From NCBI GenBank assembly GCA_003488415.1, contig DNLQ01000253.1:1-14589 (forward strand): a stretch of DNA of 14,589 nucleotides, read 5' to 3'. Source of the DNA: Ruminococcus sp. (GTDB lineage: Bacteria > Bacillota > Clostridia > Oscillospirales > Ruminococcaceae). The position numbers and the translations under genes are program-made. Position 1 is the stretch's first letter; the number at the start of each line of letters is the position of its first letter. Under the pieces are notes generated by a model. It was not told the origin of the DNA and made no database searches. It saw only the letters and a list, made by a program, of their open reading frames with translations. Positions 1 to 6,782 of this stretch are shown piece after piece.

Positions 1-539
1 AGATGTATCAGGGCATCGACTCCATTCCTCTCGCATTTACCAATCATTATGCCATGCAGGACTGGTATGACGAATATGACGGAGATAATGGTACAGCACT
101 AACTGATACTATCACCACAGATCTTTTCCTTCTTGATTTCAACCGTTCCATGGTGAATAACTATACCGGAGTGCGTCACGACAGCGGAGATCCCTATGCC
201 TGGGGTGAGAAGATCATAGCGCACTATGAGAAGTACGGAGTTGATCCAAAGACAAAGCTCCTGCTGTTCAGCGACAGTCTTGACTTTGACAGAGCCCAGA
301 AGCTCTACGAGTACTTCTGTGACAGGACAAAGGTATCATTCGGTATCGGAACATTCTGCTCCAATGACACAGAGGAGGCAGCTCTTAATATAGTTATAAA
401 GCTGCAATACGTAAACGGACGGCCTGTAGCAAAGCTGTCTGACGACATTGGAAAGGCAATGTGCCGTGAACCGGAGTATCTGGAGTACCTCAAGCGTTCG
501 GTCGATTTCAGACTAAACAGAGGGAAAAGCGGCAAATAA
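1..539 (+). CDS. pncB: Nicotinate phosphoribosyltransferase, C-terminal part (5' end outside window)
   Basis: This enzyme joins nicotinate to PRPP, with ATP hydrolysis, to make nicotinate mononucleotide in the cytoplasmic NAD salvage (Preiss-Handler) pathway. About 178 C-terminal residues are visible; the frame is open at the left edge, so the first in-window ATG at 3 is internal and not a start. Family signatures run in order: the TALTDTITTD segment, the phosphate-binding RHDSGDP motif (fragment residues 58-64), LLFSDSLDFD (87-96), FGIGTF (113-118), NIVIKL (129-134) and PVAKLSDD (141-148). These match the shorter E. coli-type PncB (about 400 aa) closely, so roughly the N-terminal half is missing. 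The stop TAA at 537 is followed 16 bases later by a terminator hairpin, so this is the last gene of its transcript. It converges with the aquaporin gene. Identification is secure. Confidence 0.95.
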   Translation, partial: MYQGIDSIPLAFTNHYAMQDWYDEYDGDNGTALTDTITTDLFLLDFNRSMVNNYTGVRHDSGDPYAWGEKIIAHYEKYGVDPKTKLLLFSDSLDFDRAQKLYEYFCDRTKVSFGIGTFCSNDTEEAALNIVIKLQYVNGRPVAKLSDDIGKAMCREPEYLEYLKRSVDFRLNRGKSGK

Positions 540-555
540 CGGTTAATTCCAAAAG

Positions 556-581
556 AAAAGCGCCTCTGCGGAGGCGCTTTT
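556..581. terminator. Bidirectional rho-independent terminator
   Basis: A perfect 11-bp stem, AAAAGCGCCTC (556-566) with GAGGCGCTTTT (571-581), closes a TGCG loop. It lies between convergent genes. On the plus strand the stem ends in TTTT followed by AATATT; on the minus strand it ends in TTTTCTTTT. It therefore can end both the pncB and the aquaporin transcripts. It lies 16 bases after the pncB stop and 4 bases beyond the aquaporin stop. Confidence 0.9.
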
Positions 582-585
582 AATA

Positions 586-1356
586 TTACTTCTTCTTTTT
601 CTTTGCAGTGTTGTGGAGGGGCTTGAGCTCAGCAGTCTCAGCAGGAGTGTCAGGCTTGACACCATCCTCAAACCAAAGATGCAGACAAGCAGCGATAGCA
701 GCGCCTGCCATAGGTCCGACGATGAATACCCAGAGAGATTTGAGGGGCTCGATATTGTGGTTAAGAGCAGCAGCAACTGCAGGTCCGATGCTTCTTGCGG
801 GGTTTACAGAAGTACCTGTAAGACCGATTCCGAGAATGTGTACAAGAGTCAGTGAAAGACCGATTACGAGTCCGGCGAAGGAACCGTGACCTTTCTTCTT
901 TGAGGTAACGCCGAGGATAGTGAGAACGAAAATGAAAGTCAGAACGATCTCAACGATAAGTCCGGCTAATGCGTTACCGTTTACTCCTGCAAGACCATTA
1001 GCACCGAAGCCGCCGGTCTTATCAAGAACATCGCCGAAATAGAAAATAATAGTGAGGATTATTGATCCTGCAAAGCCTCCGAGAGTCTGGGCAATGATAT
1101 AGCCGAGAAACTCATTTGCTTTCATTCCTCCGGTCATATACACTCCGAGAGAAACGGCCGGATTGATGTGACAGCCGGAAATGTTTCCTATGCTGTACGC
1201 CATAGCGACGATAACGAGACCGAATGCAAGAGCGGTAAGGATGTAACCTCCTCCGTTCACAGCGTCACAGCCTACGAGCATCGCTGTTCCGCAGCCGAGA
1301 GTCACAAGTACCATAGTACCGATAAACTCAGCTACATACTTTTTTAATGGTGTCAT
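586..1356 (-). CDS. aqpZ: Aquaporin, AqpZ-like water channel (MIP family)
   Basis: This is an integral membrane channel of 256 aa with the MIP hourglass fold. Both pore motifs are intact: HINPAVS with NPA at residues 65-67, and SVNPARS with NPA at 185-187. The residues that would line the aromatic/arginine filter by comparison with E. coli AqpZ are F45, H173, T182 and R188. These are the water-selective set rather than the glycerol-facilitator set, so water transport is the inferred function. Six hydrophobic segments plus the two NPA half-helices are visible. The protein ends in a cytoplasmic tail (about 229-256) finishing in five lysines, longer than in E. coli AqpZ. The start is supported by AAGGAGG (minus strand, 1364-1370) seven bases upstream. 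It has its own promoter directly behind a terminator-like palindrome, so it is probably transcribed separately from the sortase set upstream. Family is certain; substrate is inferred. Confidence 0.93.
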   Translation of the reverse strand: MTPLKKYVAEFIGTMVLVTLGCGTAMLVGCDAVNGGGYILTALAFGLVIVAMAYSIGNISGCHINPAVSLGVYMTGGMKANEFLGYIIAQTLGGFAGSIILTIIFYFGDVLDKTGGFGANGLAGVNGNALAGLIVEIVLTFIFVLTILGVTSKKKGHGSFAGLVIGLSLTLVHILGIGLTGTSVNPARSIGPAVAAALNHNIEPLKSLWVFIVGPMAGAAIAACLHLWFEDGVKPDTPAETAELKPLHNTAKKKKK

Positions 1357-1375
1357 GTGTGTGCCTCCTTTTCAG

Positions 1376-1410
1376 AAAAAAATGTTTGACCGAAATTTCC
1401 GGTCAAACAT
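1376..1410 (-). terminator. Palindrome that acts as terminator of the sortase set and possible operator of the aquaporin promoter
   Basis: On the minus strand, ATGTTTGACCG (1410-1400) and CGGTCAAACAT (1392-1382) form a perfect 11-bp stem around a 7-base loop, followed by six T (1381-1376). This is the classic form of a rho-independent terminator for the membrane-protein gene ending at 1458. The upstream arm also starts immediately after a TATAAT box. The aquaporin transcript should therefore start inside the palindrome, and a protein bound here would block that promoter. Terminator and operator roles are both plausible and not exclusive. Confidence 0.7.
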
Positions 1411-1439
1411 ATTATACCATTTATAATTACAAAAGTCAA
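1411..1439 (-). promoter_or_regulatory. Promoter of the aquaporin gene
   Basis: The minus strand carries TTGACT (1439-1434), a 17-bp spacer and TATAAT (1416-1411). TGG directly before the -10 box makes it an extended -10 promoter. It is a near-consensus sigma-A site. The expected start point, about 1403-1405, falls within the adjoining palindrome, giving a leader of roughly 50 bases that includes the AAGGAGG ribosome binding site. Confidence 0.82.
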
Positions 1440-1457
1440 TAAAAATGTTATTATCCG

Positions 1458-2360
1458 CTAATTTTTTGTTTTCTTGATAGCATTTATTTCATTGCTTTGC
1501 TGTTTGAAGCCCCATGCAACGCTGTAAAGGATCATTATAGCGATACCGATAACTATAACTGCGATCATGGTAGCTGTTACGGTTGAAGTGTAGCCGTACA
1601 TAGCCGAAGTGTAAGCTGTGTAGATCTGCGGCTGTTTGATGGAGAAGGAGTTATAGTACTTTGTAATAAGCAGATAAGCACATGGTGCAATACCTATTAT
1701 TCCGCCGATCACAGCCGAGATACCGGTCCAGTACAGCACATAGGCGGTATCCTTGCGGTTCACGAGCATGAGTATAAGTATCAGTACAAGAGTCGTAGAC
1801 GAGATAACAGCCAGTGCCAGGGGGATATTGCTGAAGATCCTTGACAGCTTGGAGAGAACTCCGTGCTGCTGGAGGGAGCGTATCTTGAAAACATCACAAG
1901 CCGACTGGATCGTATCGTATGCGTTTTCAACTACCTTGTCAACCTGTTTTTCGTACTTGCTGTCCTTATTGACTCCGGACTTATCGGCGTAATCGCTGAG
2001 GAAGTCACGGATATTTTTTTCAAGGTCGTTATTGGTGAGCTTGCGCTTGGGGACTGACTGACCTTCAAGAGCTTCAAAGCCGTCATTGATGCTGTTTTCT
2101 ATCAGTTCTCTGAGCCAGTTGACATCAATGGCTTCCATATACACTTCAGCCGGGATCCCAGAAGTATTGTACTTGTCCTTATAATACTTGTCGAGGTAAT
2201 CATATACCTTCTGTTCAAGTGCATTCTCCTGTGACAGTTCGATAGCCTTATCTCTGTTTATACTAAGGTGTGTAACAGTAAGTACAGCACTGCCGAGGAT
2301 ACCGAATACCAGCAGAACAGAGAGGAAGAGCGATGCGAGGTAGGTACTTGCTTTATTCAT
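1458..2360 (-). CDS. Four-pass membrane protein of the sortase cluster, function unknown
   Basis: I do not recognise a named family for this 300-aa protein. It has a hydrophobic segment at residues 8-31, a large hydrophilic and mostly helical region at about 33-178, then three further membrane spans at about 179-200, 207-233 and 259-284, with a short basic tail ending KKTKN. The layout predicts one roughly 145-residue domain outside the membrane, so it may contact the exported protein or the sortase encoded just before it. Its start overlaps the sortase stop by one base (TGATG), with AAGGAGG upstream inside the sortase gene, which indicates translational coupling. It is the last gene of the set and is followed by the palindrome at 1376-1410. 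A role as accessory factor or membrane scaffold for surface-protein anchoring is inferred only from context. Confidence 0.8.
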   Translation of the reverse strand: MNKASTYLASLFLSVLLVFGILGSAVLTVTHLSINRDKAIELSQENALEQKVYDYLDKYYKDKYNTSGIPAEVYMEAIDVNWLRELIENSINDGFEALEGQSVPKRKLTNNDLEKNIRDFLSDYADKSGVNKDSKYEKQVDKVVENAYDTIQSACDVFKIRSLQQHGVLSKLSRIFSNIPLALAVISSTTLVLILILMLVNRKDTAYVLYWTGISAVIGGIIGIAPCAYLLITKYYNSFSIKQPQIYTAYTSAMYGYTSTVTATMIAVIVIGIAIMILYSVAWGFKQQSNEINAIKKTKN

Positions 2361-3037
2361 CAGCCTGCCTCCTTATCATCGGAGTAAAACTTCTTTTCGG
2401 TCAGTTCGCAGACAGCGCCGATACGCTCATCGCTGCCGCCGAGAATATCACGCTTGCAAGTGTAGAGTGTGAGGATATTCTCCTCCGAGGGATTTACGTA
2501 CTTATTGTTATTGCTTTTGAAAGAAATAAGCTCTCTGACGGTATAGATAAATTCGCCGTAATTTGTCTTGATGCTCACTTTATCGCCGGTTTTGAGCTTA
2601 TCGAGTTCTGCAAAGAATGTATCGACGTGAGCTGAGATGACAGCATTTCCGTCAGTGCCGGGCAGCGCAGAACCGGAGGACTGACAAGCGCCGACCTCCA
2701 GAAGCTCGCTGGTACTGCCCCAGTAAACGGGGACATCCACACTTAAAGCATCGGACGTAAGGGTTGCAAAATGCTCACCGAACTGAGGTCTTATGACTTC
2801 GCCGTCAGAGCTTGTTTTACCTGAGTAATTATCAATGATATCGTTGTCCCTGATAACGAGACCTGTACCCTCGCCATCGGACTTGAGATCGTCCATAAAA
2901 GCTATATTCCTGTATACCTTCAGCTTGTCAGCAGGCTTTATCGCTGCAGCGGCAGCAATGCCCGTACAAAGTGCAAGCAGAATGAACGGCGTTGCATAAT
3001 GCACCGCCGAATGATTTCTATTCCTTTTATCTTTCAT
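2360..3037 (-). CDS. Sortase (class D/E-like transpeptidase)
   Basis: Sortases cleave a C-terminal sorting signal in exported proteins and join them to a cell-envelope nucleophile. This 225-aa protein has an N-terminal membrane anchor (about 13-33) and an extracytoplasmic sortase domain (about 80-215). The catalytic triad is visible: H137 in ISAHVDTFFAELDKLKTGD, C194 in LTLYTC, and R205 in SDERIGAVCELT. The usual GH before the catalytic histidine is AH here, and the residue after it is V rather than R. Size, lone N-terminal anchor and TLxTC-type motif fit the single-domain class D/E group better than class A or B, but the class cannot be settled by eye. The gene overlaps the upstream exported-protein gene by 11 bases and the downstream gene by one base. 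GAGGAG lies nine bases before the start. The encoded neighbour is the most likely substrate. Confidence 0.9.
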   Translation of the reverse strand: MKDKRNRNHSAVHYATPFILLALCTGIAAAAAIKPADKLKVYRNIAFMDDLKSDGEGTGLVIRDNDIIDNYSGKTSSDGEVIRPQFGEHFATLTSDALSVDVPVYWGSTSELLEVGACQSSGSALPGTDGNAVISAHVDTFFAELDKLKTGDKVSIKTNYGEFIYTVRELISFKSNNNKYVNPSEENILTLYTCKRDILGGSDERIGAVCELTEKKFYSDDKEAG

Positions 3038-3947
3038 CTTCAGATGGCTCCTCTGTGAAACACCTGTTGATGAGAACAGCTAAAGCAGCAAAAGCAGCTG
3101 CGACGAGACTTCCGCACACAGCGAAGAAGCCTCTTCTGTCATATCCTGTATCTGCAACGAGCTTTCCGGCTTCTGCAACGCCTTTAAGCTCGCCGTTCTC
3201 ATCCTTCAGTGAGATCTTTGCACTGTTGTCGGTTATTTCGTCAACAGTGATAGTAAGACCGAGATTATCGGTAACGCCGGAGAGGGTATCAATGACCTCC
3301 AGCTTCTGGTCTGCCGGGAGCTGCTTCAGCATACTCCTGTATTCCTCCGGGGAAAGGTTTTCGATCAGTACAGCCTGCTGATCCGGGGTAAAAGTACCCA
3401 GATAAGCGAGCTTGTCCTCGTAGGAAAGAGCAATGAACCTCTCCTTGCTGATCCTTGTGAATGCCGAGCCGTCGGGGAGGGTAAGAGTTATATCGGTAGA
3501 GGTGTTCTGCGGAGAGCTGCCGCTGCCTCCGGAGTTATTTCCGCCGGAGCTGCCTGGCTTTTCCTGTTGAGCAGGGGAAGTCTCCTGTGTGGACGTTTCG
3601 GCAGCAGTAGTAGTACTGGCAGCACTCTGATCCGGGGATTCCGGTTCAGTCAGCGCTGGTATAACGGCGTTGGGGTTGTAAGGTACGTTTGTTACGATTG
3701 CACCCTTGGCGATATATAGCTGATCGATCATATCGTCAATCACCTCAGGAGTAAAGCGGTCAGGATCAGCGTAGTACTGATTCCATGCAGCCTGTATCTC
3801 TTCCTCAGGTATACCGCAGGCACGGGCGGCTGCCTCAGCTTCCTGAGGTGTAGCGGCATCTGCGGCGGCAGGAACAGCGGATAGAGCACATATCATTGCT
3901 GCACCTGCGATGGCGGTGGCTATACGGTTGAAACGAAAGTTACGCAT
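3027..3947 (-). CDS. Exported, membrane-tethered surface protein; possible sortase substrate
   Basis: No named family is recognised. The chosen start at 3947 gives 306 aa and has AAGGAGG (3960-3954) six bases upstream. An in-frame ATG at 3974 lies at or before the predicted transcription start and is rejected. The protein has a signal peptide with a basic N-region (MRNFRFNR), a hydrophobic core and an AxA-type site near residues 28-32. A helical domain follows at about 34-92, then a Ser/Thr/Pro/Gly-rich linker (about 100-152), and a second domain (about 153-260) with LTLPDGSAFTRISKERF and SLKDENGELKGV. VADTG at 264-268 precedes a hydrophobic segment at about 274-293. That order resembles an LPxTG sorting signal, but the Pro is replaced and the tail after the hydrophobic segment is acidic rather than basic, so simple membrane anchoring is an alternative. 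It is the first gene of a set with a sortase. Confidence 0.82.
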   Translation of the reverse strand: MRNFRFNRIATAIAGAAMICALSAVPAAADAATPQEAEAAARACGIPEEEIQAAWNQYYADPDRFTPEVIDDMIDQLYIAKGAIVTNVPYNPNAVIPALTEPESPDQSAASTTTAAETSTQETSPAQQEKPGSSGGNNSGGSGSSPQNTSTDITLTLPDGSAFTRISKERFIALSYEDKLAYLGTFTPDQQAVLIENLSPEEYRSMLKQLPADQKLEVIDTLSGVTDNLGLTITVDEITDNSAKISLKDENGELKGVAEAGKLVADTGYDRRGFFAVCGSLVAAAFAALAVLINRCFTEEPSEDER

Positions 3948-3974
3948 AACAGACCTCCTTAGGTTAGTAAGCAT

Positions 3975-3985
3975 ATTATACCATG
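3975..3985 (-). promoter_or_regulatory. Extended -10 promoter of the surface protein/sortase set
   Basis: The minus strand reads ATGGTATAAT: a perfect TATAAT (3980-3975) preceded by TGG, the same ten bases as in the aquaporin promoter. No good -35 element is seen 16-18 bases upstream, as is usual for extended -10 promoters. The start point should be near 3968, giving a leader of about 20 bases before the ATG at 3947. Confidence 0.65.
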
Positions 3986-4005
3986 TTTTTTATGACGTAC
4001 AGGTG

Positions 4006-4021
4006 TCCCGTCTCAACGGGA
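4006..4021. promoter_or_regulatory. Inverted repeat between divergent promoters, candidate operator
   Basis: TCCCGT (4006-4011) and ACGGGA (4016-4021) form a perfect 6-4-6 inverted repeat. It lies seven bases upstream of the yicI -35 box and about 25 bases upstream of the -10 box of the divergent sortase set. It lacks a T-tract and sits between promoters, so a protein-binding site is more likely than a terminator. The binding protein is unknown. Confidence 0.4.
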
Positions 4022-4027
4022 AGGCAC

Positions 4028-4056
4028 TTGAAAAAGCGGGTGGATTGTGATATAAT
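4028..4056 (+). promoter_or_regulatory. Promoter of the yicI-type alpha-xylosidase gene
   Basis: TTGAAA (4028-4033), a 17-bp spacer and TATAAT (4051-4056), with TGA before the -10 box (extended -10). Transcription should start near 4063, leaving a leader of about 165 bases before the ATG at 4229. No catabolite-response (cre) consensus was seen around it. Confidence 0.8.
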
Positions 4057-4086
4057 AGACACAAATGAAGTCATACCTGAATAACA

Positions 4087-4128
4087 GATTTTCCGCAGTT
4101 TTAAAGGCTGCGGAAAAATCATTCAGCC
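4087..4128 (+). promoter_or_regulatory. Alternative hairpins in the yicI leader
   Basis: TTTTCCGCAG (4089-4098) pairs with CTGCGGAAAA (4108-4117) in a 10-bp stem; flanking GAT and ATC can extend it with one bulged A. GGCTG (4106-4110) can instead pair with CAGCC (4124-4128), which excludes part of the first stem. No T-tract follows, so it is not a simple terminator. A role in leader stability or regulation is possible but not shown. Confidence 0.35.
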
Positions 4129-4228
4129 GAACAACTTTATTATAACACAAAATACGTTTGCAGTCAAGAGCGAGAACAGGATATAACACTTTTTTGCAAC
4201 CGGAAAATACAGGAAGGAGCAGGCTAAC

Positions 4229-6553
4229 ATGAAATATTCTGACGGATACTGGCTGATGAAGCCGGGATACAAAGTCAGCTTTGCAGTCCAGATGTACAGG
4301 ATAACAGCAGATGAACGCTCGGTAACGGTATATGCAACAGATAAATGGATAGCCAACAGGGGGATGACTCTTGGGGGAGCTGTCCTGACAGTGAGATTCA
4401 CCTCAACTCTTAAAAACAGTATAAAAGTGACCATAGAGCATTTTGCCGGAGCTGAGACTCCTTCACCTGCTTTTGAGATCAATGAAGACAGCGGCTTCCA
4501 TCCTGAGGTGAGAAGGACATCTGACGGCGGATATGAGCTTATTTCCGGAGATACAAGGGTGACTGTAGGAGCCGAGCGCAGCGAGTGGAAGGTGTGTTAC
4601 TGGTATAAGGACAAGCTCCTGACCTCAAACGGCTGGCGGACAACGTCACTGATAGAGGAAGAGCGCTGGCACGCTGCGGCACGGCAGGAACTGTCGGCGG
4701 AGGACAGGTTCTATTCCGGAACGGACAGACCGGGGACGTACAGTTCCATTCGTGATATGCTGGATATTTCTCCCGGAGAATACATATACGGATTCGGAGA
4801 AAAGTTCACCCCCTTCTGCAAGAACGGTCAGACTGTGGAGGTCTGGAATGACGACGGCGGCACCTGCACTTCCCAGAGCTATAAATCTGTACCGTTTTTT
4901 GTATCCTCACGGGGCTACGGAGTATTCGTAGCCCATCCGGAAAGAGTGGTTTTTGAAGTTGGCAGTGAAACTGTTTCAAAGACAGCATTTGAAGTCTGCG
5001 GAGAACGTCTGGAGTACTATCTTTTCGGCGGCAGCACTATAGCCGATGTGCTTTCGGTCTACACTGATCTCACCGGAAAACCCGGACTTCCTCCAGCCTA
5101 TTCCTTCGGACTGTGGCTTTCCACGTCCTTCACTACCAGCTATGATGAAAAGACGGTGACCTCATTCATTGAAGAAATGGAGCGCCGGGAGATACCGCTT
5201 GATGTATTCCACTTTGACTGTTTCTGGATGAAGGAATTTCAGTGGTGCAGCTTTGAGTGGGACAGGGATATGTTCCCGGATCCGGAGGGTATGATCGCAA
5301 GACTGAAACAGCGTGGACTGAGGATATGTGTATGGGTGAACCCCTACATCAGCCAGTGTTCTCCGGTATTCAGGGAGTGTGCCGAAAACGGTTATCTGCT
5401 GAAGAAGCCTGACGGCAGTATATTCCAGTGTGATCTGTGGCAGCCGGGGATGGCGCTTATCGACTTCACCGATGCCGGAGCAAGAAACTGGTATGCCTCA
5501 AAGATAAGAGGGCTTGCAGAGATGGGAATAGATGCAGTAAAGACAGATTTCGGAGAGCGCATCCCCACGGAAGTCGTATATTCCGACGGTTCAGATCCTT
5601 ACCGTATGCACAATTACTATACCTATTTATATAATAAGACAGTTTACGATGTTCTGGAGCAGGTGCATGGCAAAGACAGAGTCTGTCTGTTCGCACGTTC
5701 AGCCACTGCCGGATGCCAGAGATTCCCGGTACACTGGGGCGGAGACTGCTTTTCGGACTACAGCTCCATGTGGGAATCGCTTCGTGGAGGGCTGTCGCTT
5801 TGTATGTCCGGTTTCGGGTTCTTTTCTCACGATATATCAGGCTTTGAGTCCACGGCAACTCCTGATCTCTATAAGCGCTGGACAGCCTTCGGACTTCTTT
5901 CCACACATTCACGCTATCACGGCAACAATTCATACAGAGTACCCTGGAATTTTGACGAGGAAAGCTGTGATGTGACAAGGCACTTTGTCAGACTGAAGGG
6001 CAGACTCATGCCGTATCTCTGGGCGGAGGCAGTAAAGACGCATCTTACCGGAGTGCCGGTGATGCGGGCGATGGCAGTTGACTTCACTGATGACAGGGGA
6101 GCGATCACTGTTGACACTCAGTATATGCTCGGAGAAAATCTCCTTGTTGCACCGGTGTTCAGCAGCAGCGGCGAGTGCAGCTTCTACCTGCCTGATGTGG
6201 GAACGTGGACTGATATCCAGACAGGTGAAGAGCTTCCGGGCGGAAAATGGTACACACGCAGCTATGATTATTTCGGACTGCCGCTCTATGCACGTCCGGG
6301 TTCTGTGATAGTGTACGGTGATTTCAGGGACTCGGCGGAGTATGACTACACCGAAGATATGCACATCGTTGTGTACGGACTTGATGACGGCTGTACTGCA
6401 TCTGCTGAGGTGTATAGACCTGACGGAGTGACAGCGGCATATATCACAGCTTGCCGTACTGGAGATTCTATTGCTGTTAAAGTCACCGGTGACTATAAAA
6501 ATGCTTCTGCGGAGAGCGTACAGGGGCTTGAAATACAGCTCTCCCTTGACTGA
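4229..6553 (+). CDS. yicI: Alpha-xylosidase, glycoside hydrolase family 31 (YicI type)
   Basis: This enzyme removes alpha-linked xylose, such as isoprimeverose units from xyloglucan oligosaccharides, with a retaining mechanism. The protein has 774 aa (E. coli YicI has 772) and no signal peptide, so it acts in the cytoplasm on imported oligosaccharides. Visible are an N-terminal beta-sandwich region (about 1-290), the GH31 barrel (about 291-630) and C-terminal beta domains. The nucleophile is D440 in KTDFGERIP and the acid/base is D506 in HWGGD; their spacing of 66 equals that of D416 and D482 in YicI. The substrate-site stretch FHFDCFWMKEFQWC (327-340), the FARSA segment and GFGFFSHDISGFE also match YicI. 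AAGGAG lies nine bases before the ATG. It has its own promoter and is followed by a terminator, so it is probably monocistronic; no sugar transporter is adjacent. Alpha-xylosidase is favoured over alpha-glucosidase by similarity; the true substrate is inferred. Confidence 0.93.
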   Translation: MKYSDGYWLMKPGYKVSFAVQMYRITADERSVTVYATDKWIANRGMTLGGAVLTVRFTSTLKNSIKVTIEHFAGAETPSPAFEINEDSGFHPEVRRTSDGGYELISGDTRVTVGAERSEWKVCYWYKDKLLTSNGWRTTSLIEEERWHAAARQELSAEDRFYSGTDRPGTYSSIRDMLDISPGEYIYGFGEKFTPFCKNGQTVEVWNDDGGTCTSQSYKSVPFFVSSRGYGVFVAHPERVVFEVGSETVSKTAFEVCGERLEYYLFGGSTIADVLSVYTDLTGKPGLPPAYSFGLWLSTSFTTSYDEKTVTSFIEEMERREIPLDVFHFDCFWMKEFQWCSFEWDRDMFPDPEGMIARLKQRGLRICVWVNPYISQCSPVFRECAENGYLLKKPDGSIFQCDLWQPGMALIDFTDAGARNWYASKIRGLAEMGIDAVKTDFGERIPTEVVYSDGSDPYRMHNYYTYLYNKTVYDVLEQVHGKDRVCLFARSATAGCQRFPVHWGGDCFSDYSSMWESLRGGLSLCMSGFGFFSHDISGFESTATPDLYKRWTAFGLLSTHSRYHGNNSYRVPWNFDEESCDVTRHFVRLKGRLMPYLWAEAVKTHLTGVPVMRAMAVDFTDDRGAITVDTQYMLGENLLVAPVFSSSGECSFYLPDVGTWTDIQTGEELPGGKWYTRSYDYFGLPLYARPGSVIVYGDFRDSAEYDYTEDMHIVVYGLDDGCTASAEVYRPDGVTAAYITACRTGDSIAVKVTGDYKNASAESVQGLEIQLSLD

Positions 6554-6594
6554 TAAAGGGCAATATCTTTCGGGGCTTCGTCATATTTCACAAA

Positions 6595-6635
6595 GAAAAA
6601 ACGGCTTTCCGGGCATCGAAAAGCCGTGATTTTCG
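6595..6635. terminator. Terminator after the alpha-xylosidase gene
   Basis: ACGGCTTT (6601-6608) pairs with AAAGCCGT (6620-6627), with a loop of about 11 bases. GATTTT follows on the plus strand, partly able to pair with the A-run at 6595-6600. On the minus strand the stem is followed by TTTTTT, so it is the better terminator in that direction. It lies about 47 bases after the yicI stop and before the next promoter. Confidence 0.65.
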
Positions 6636-6716
6636 TTATAATAAACAAAAATCAGTGTTGAATATTGTCTGCTGTGCGCTATCATTGCGAAATTTTTTCA
6701 TTTTAGCAAAAAATAC

Positions 6717-6745
6717 TTGCAGTTTTTTGTGAAATATGATAAAAT
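6717..6745 (+). promoter_or_regulatory. Promoter of the ligase homologue-DUF1934-argS operon
   Basis: TTGCAG (6717-6722), a 17-bp spacer and TAAAAT (6740-6745), with TGA before the -10 box. The stretch just upstream (6690-6714) is rich in A and T runs and may act as an UP element. The start point should be near 6752, about 30 bases before the ATG at 6783. Confidence 0.75.
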
Positions 6746-6782
6746 GTAATGTGATTGAAAATGACTATAGAAGGAGATAATT

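Noticed and set aside
3948..3974. Upstream ATG at 3974 as start of the surface protein
   Set aside because: It lies at or before the predicted transcription start and has no ribosome binding site, while ATG 3947 has AAGGAGG and gives a proper signal peptide.
4020..4062. Catabolite-response (cre) site at the alpha-xylosidase promoter
   Set aside because: TGAAAAAGCGGGTGGA has some resemblance but lacks the CG core and symmetry of the consensus.
4229..4482. Minus-strand frame overlapping the start of the alpha-xylosidase gene (4123-4482)
   Set aside because: It lies antisense to the GH31 N-terminal domain and has no family match, although it is partly hydrophobic.
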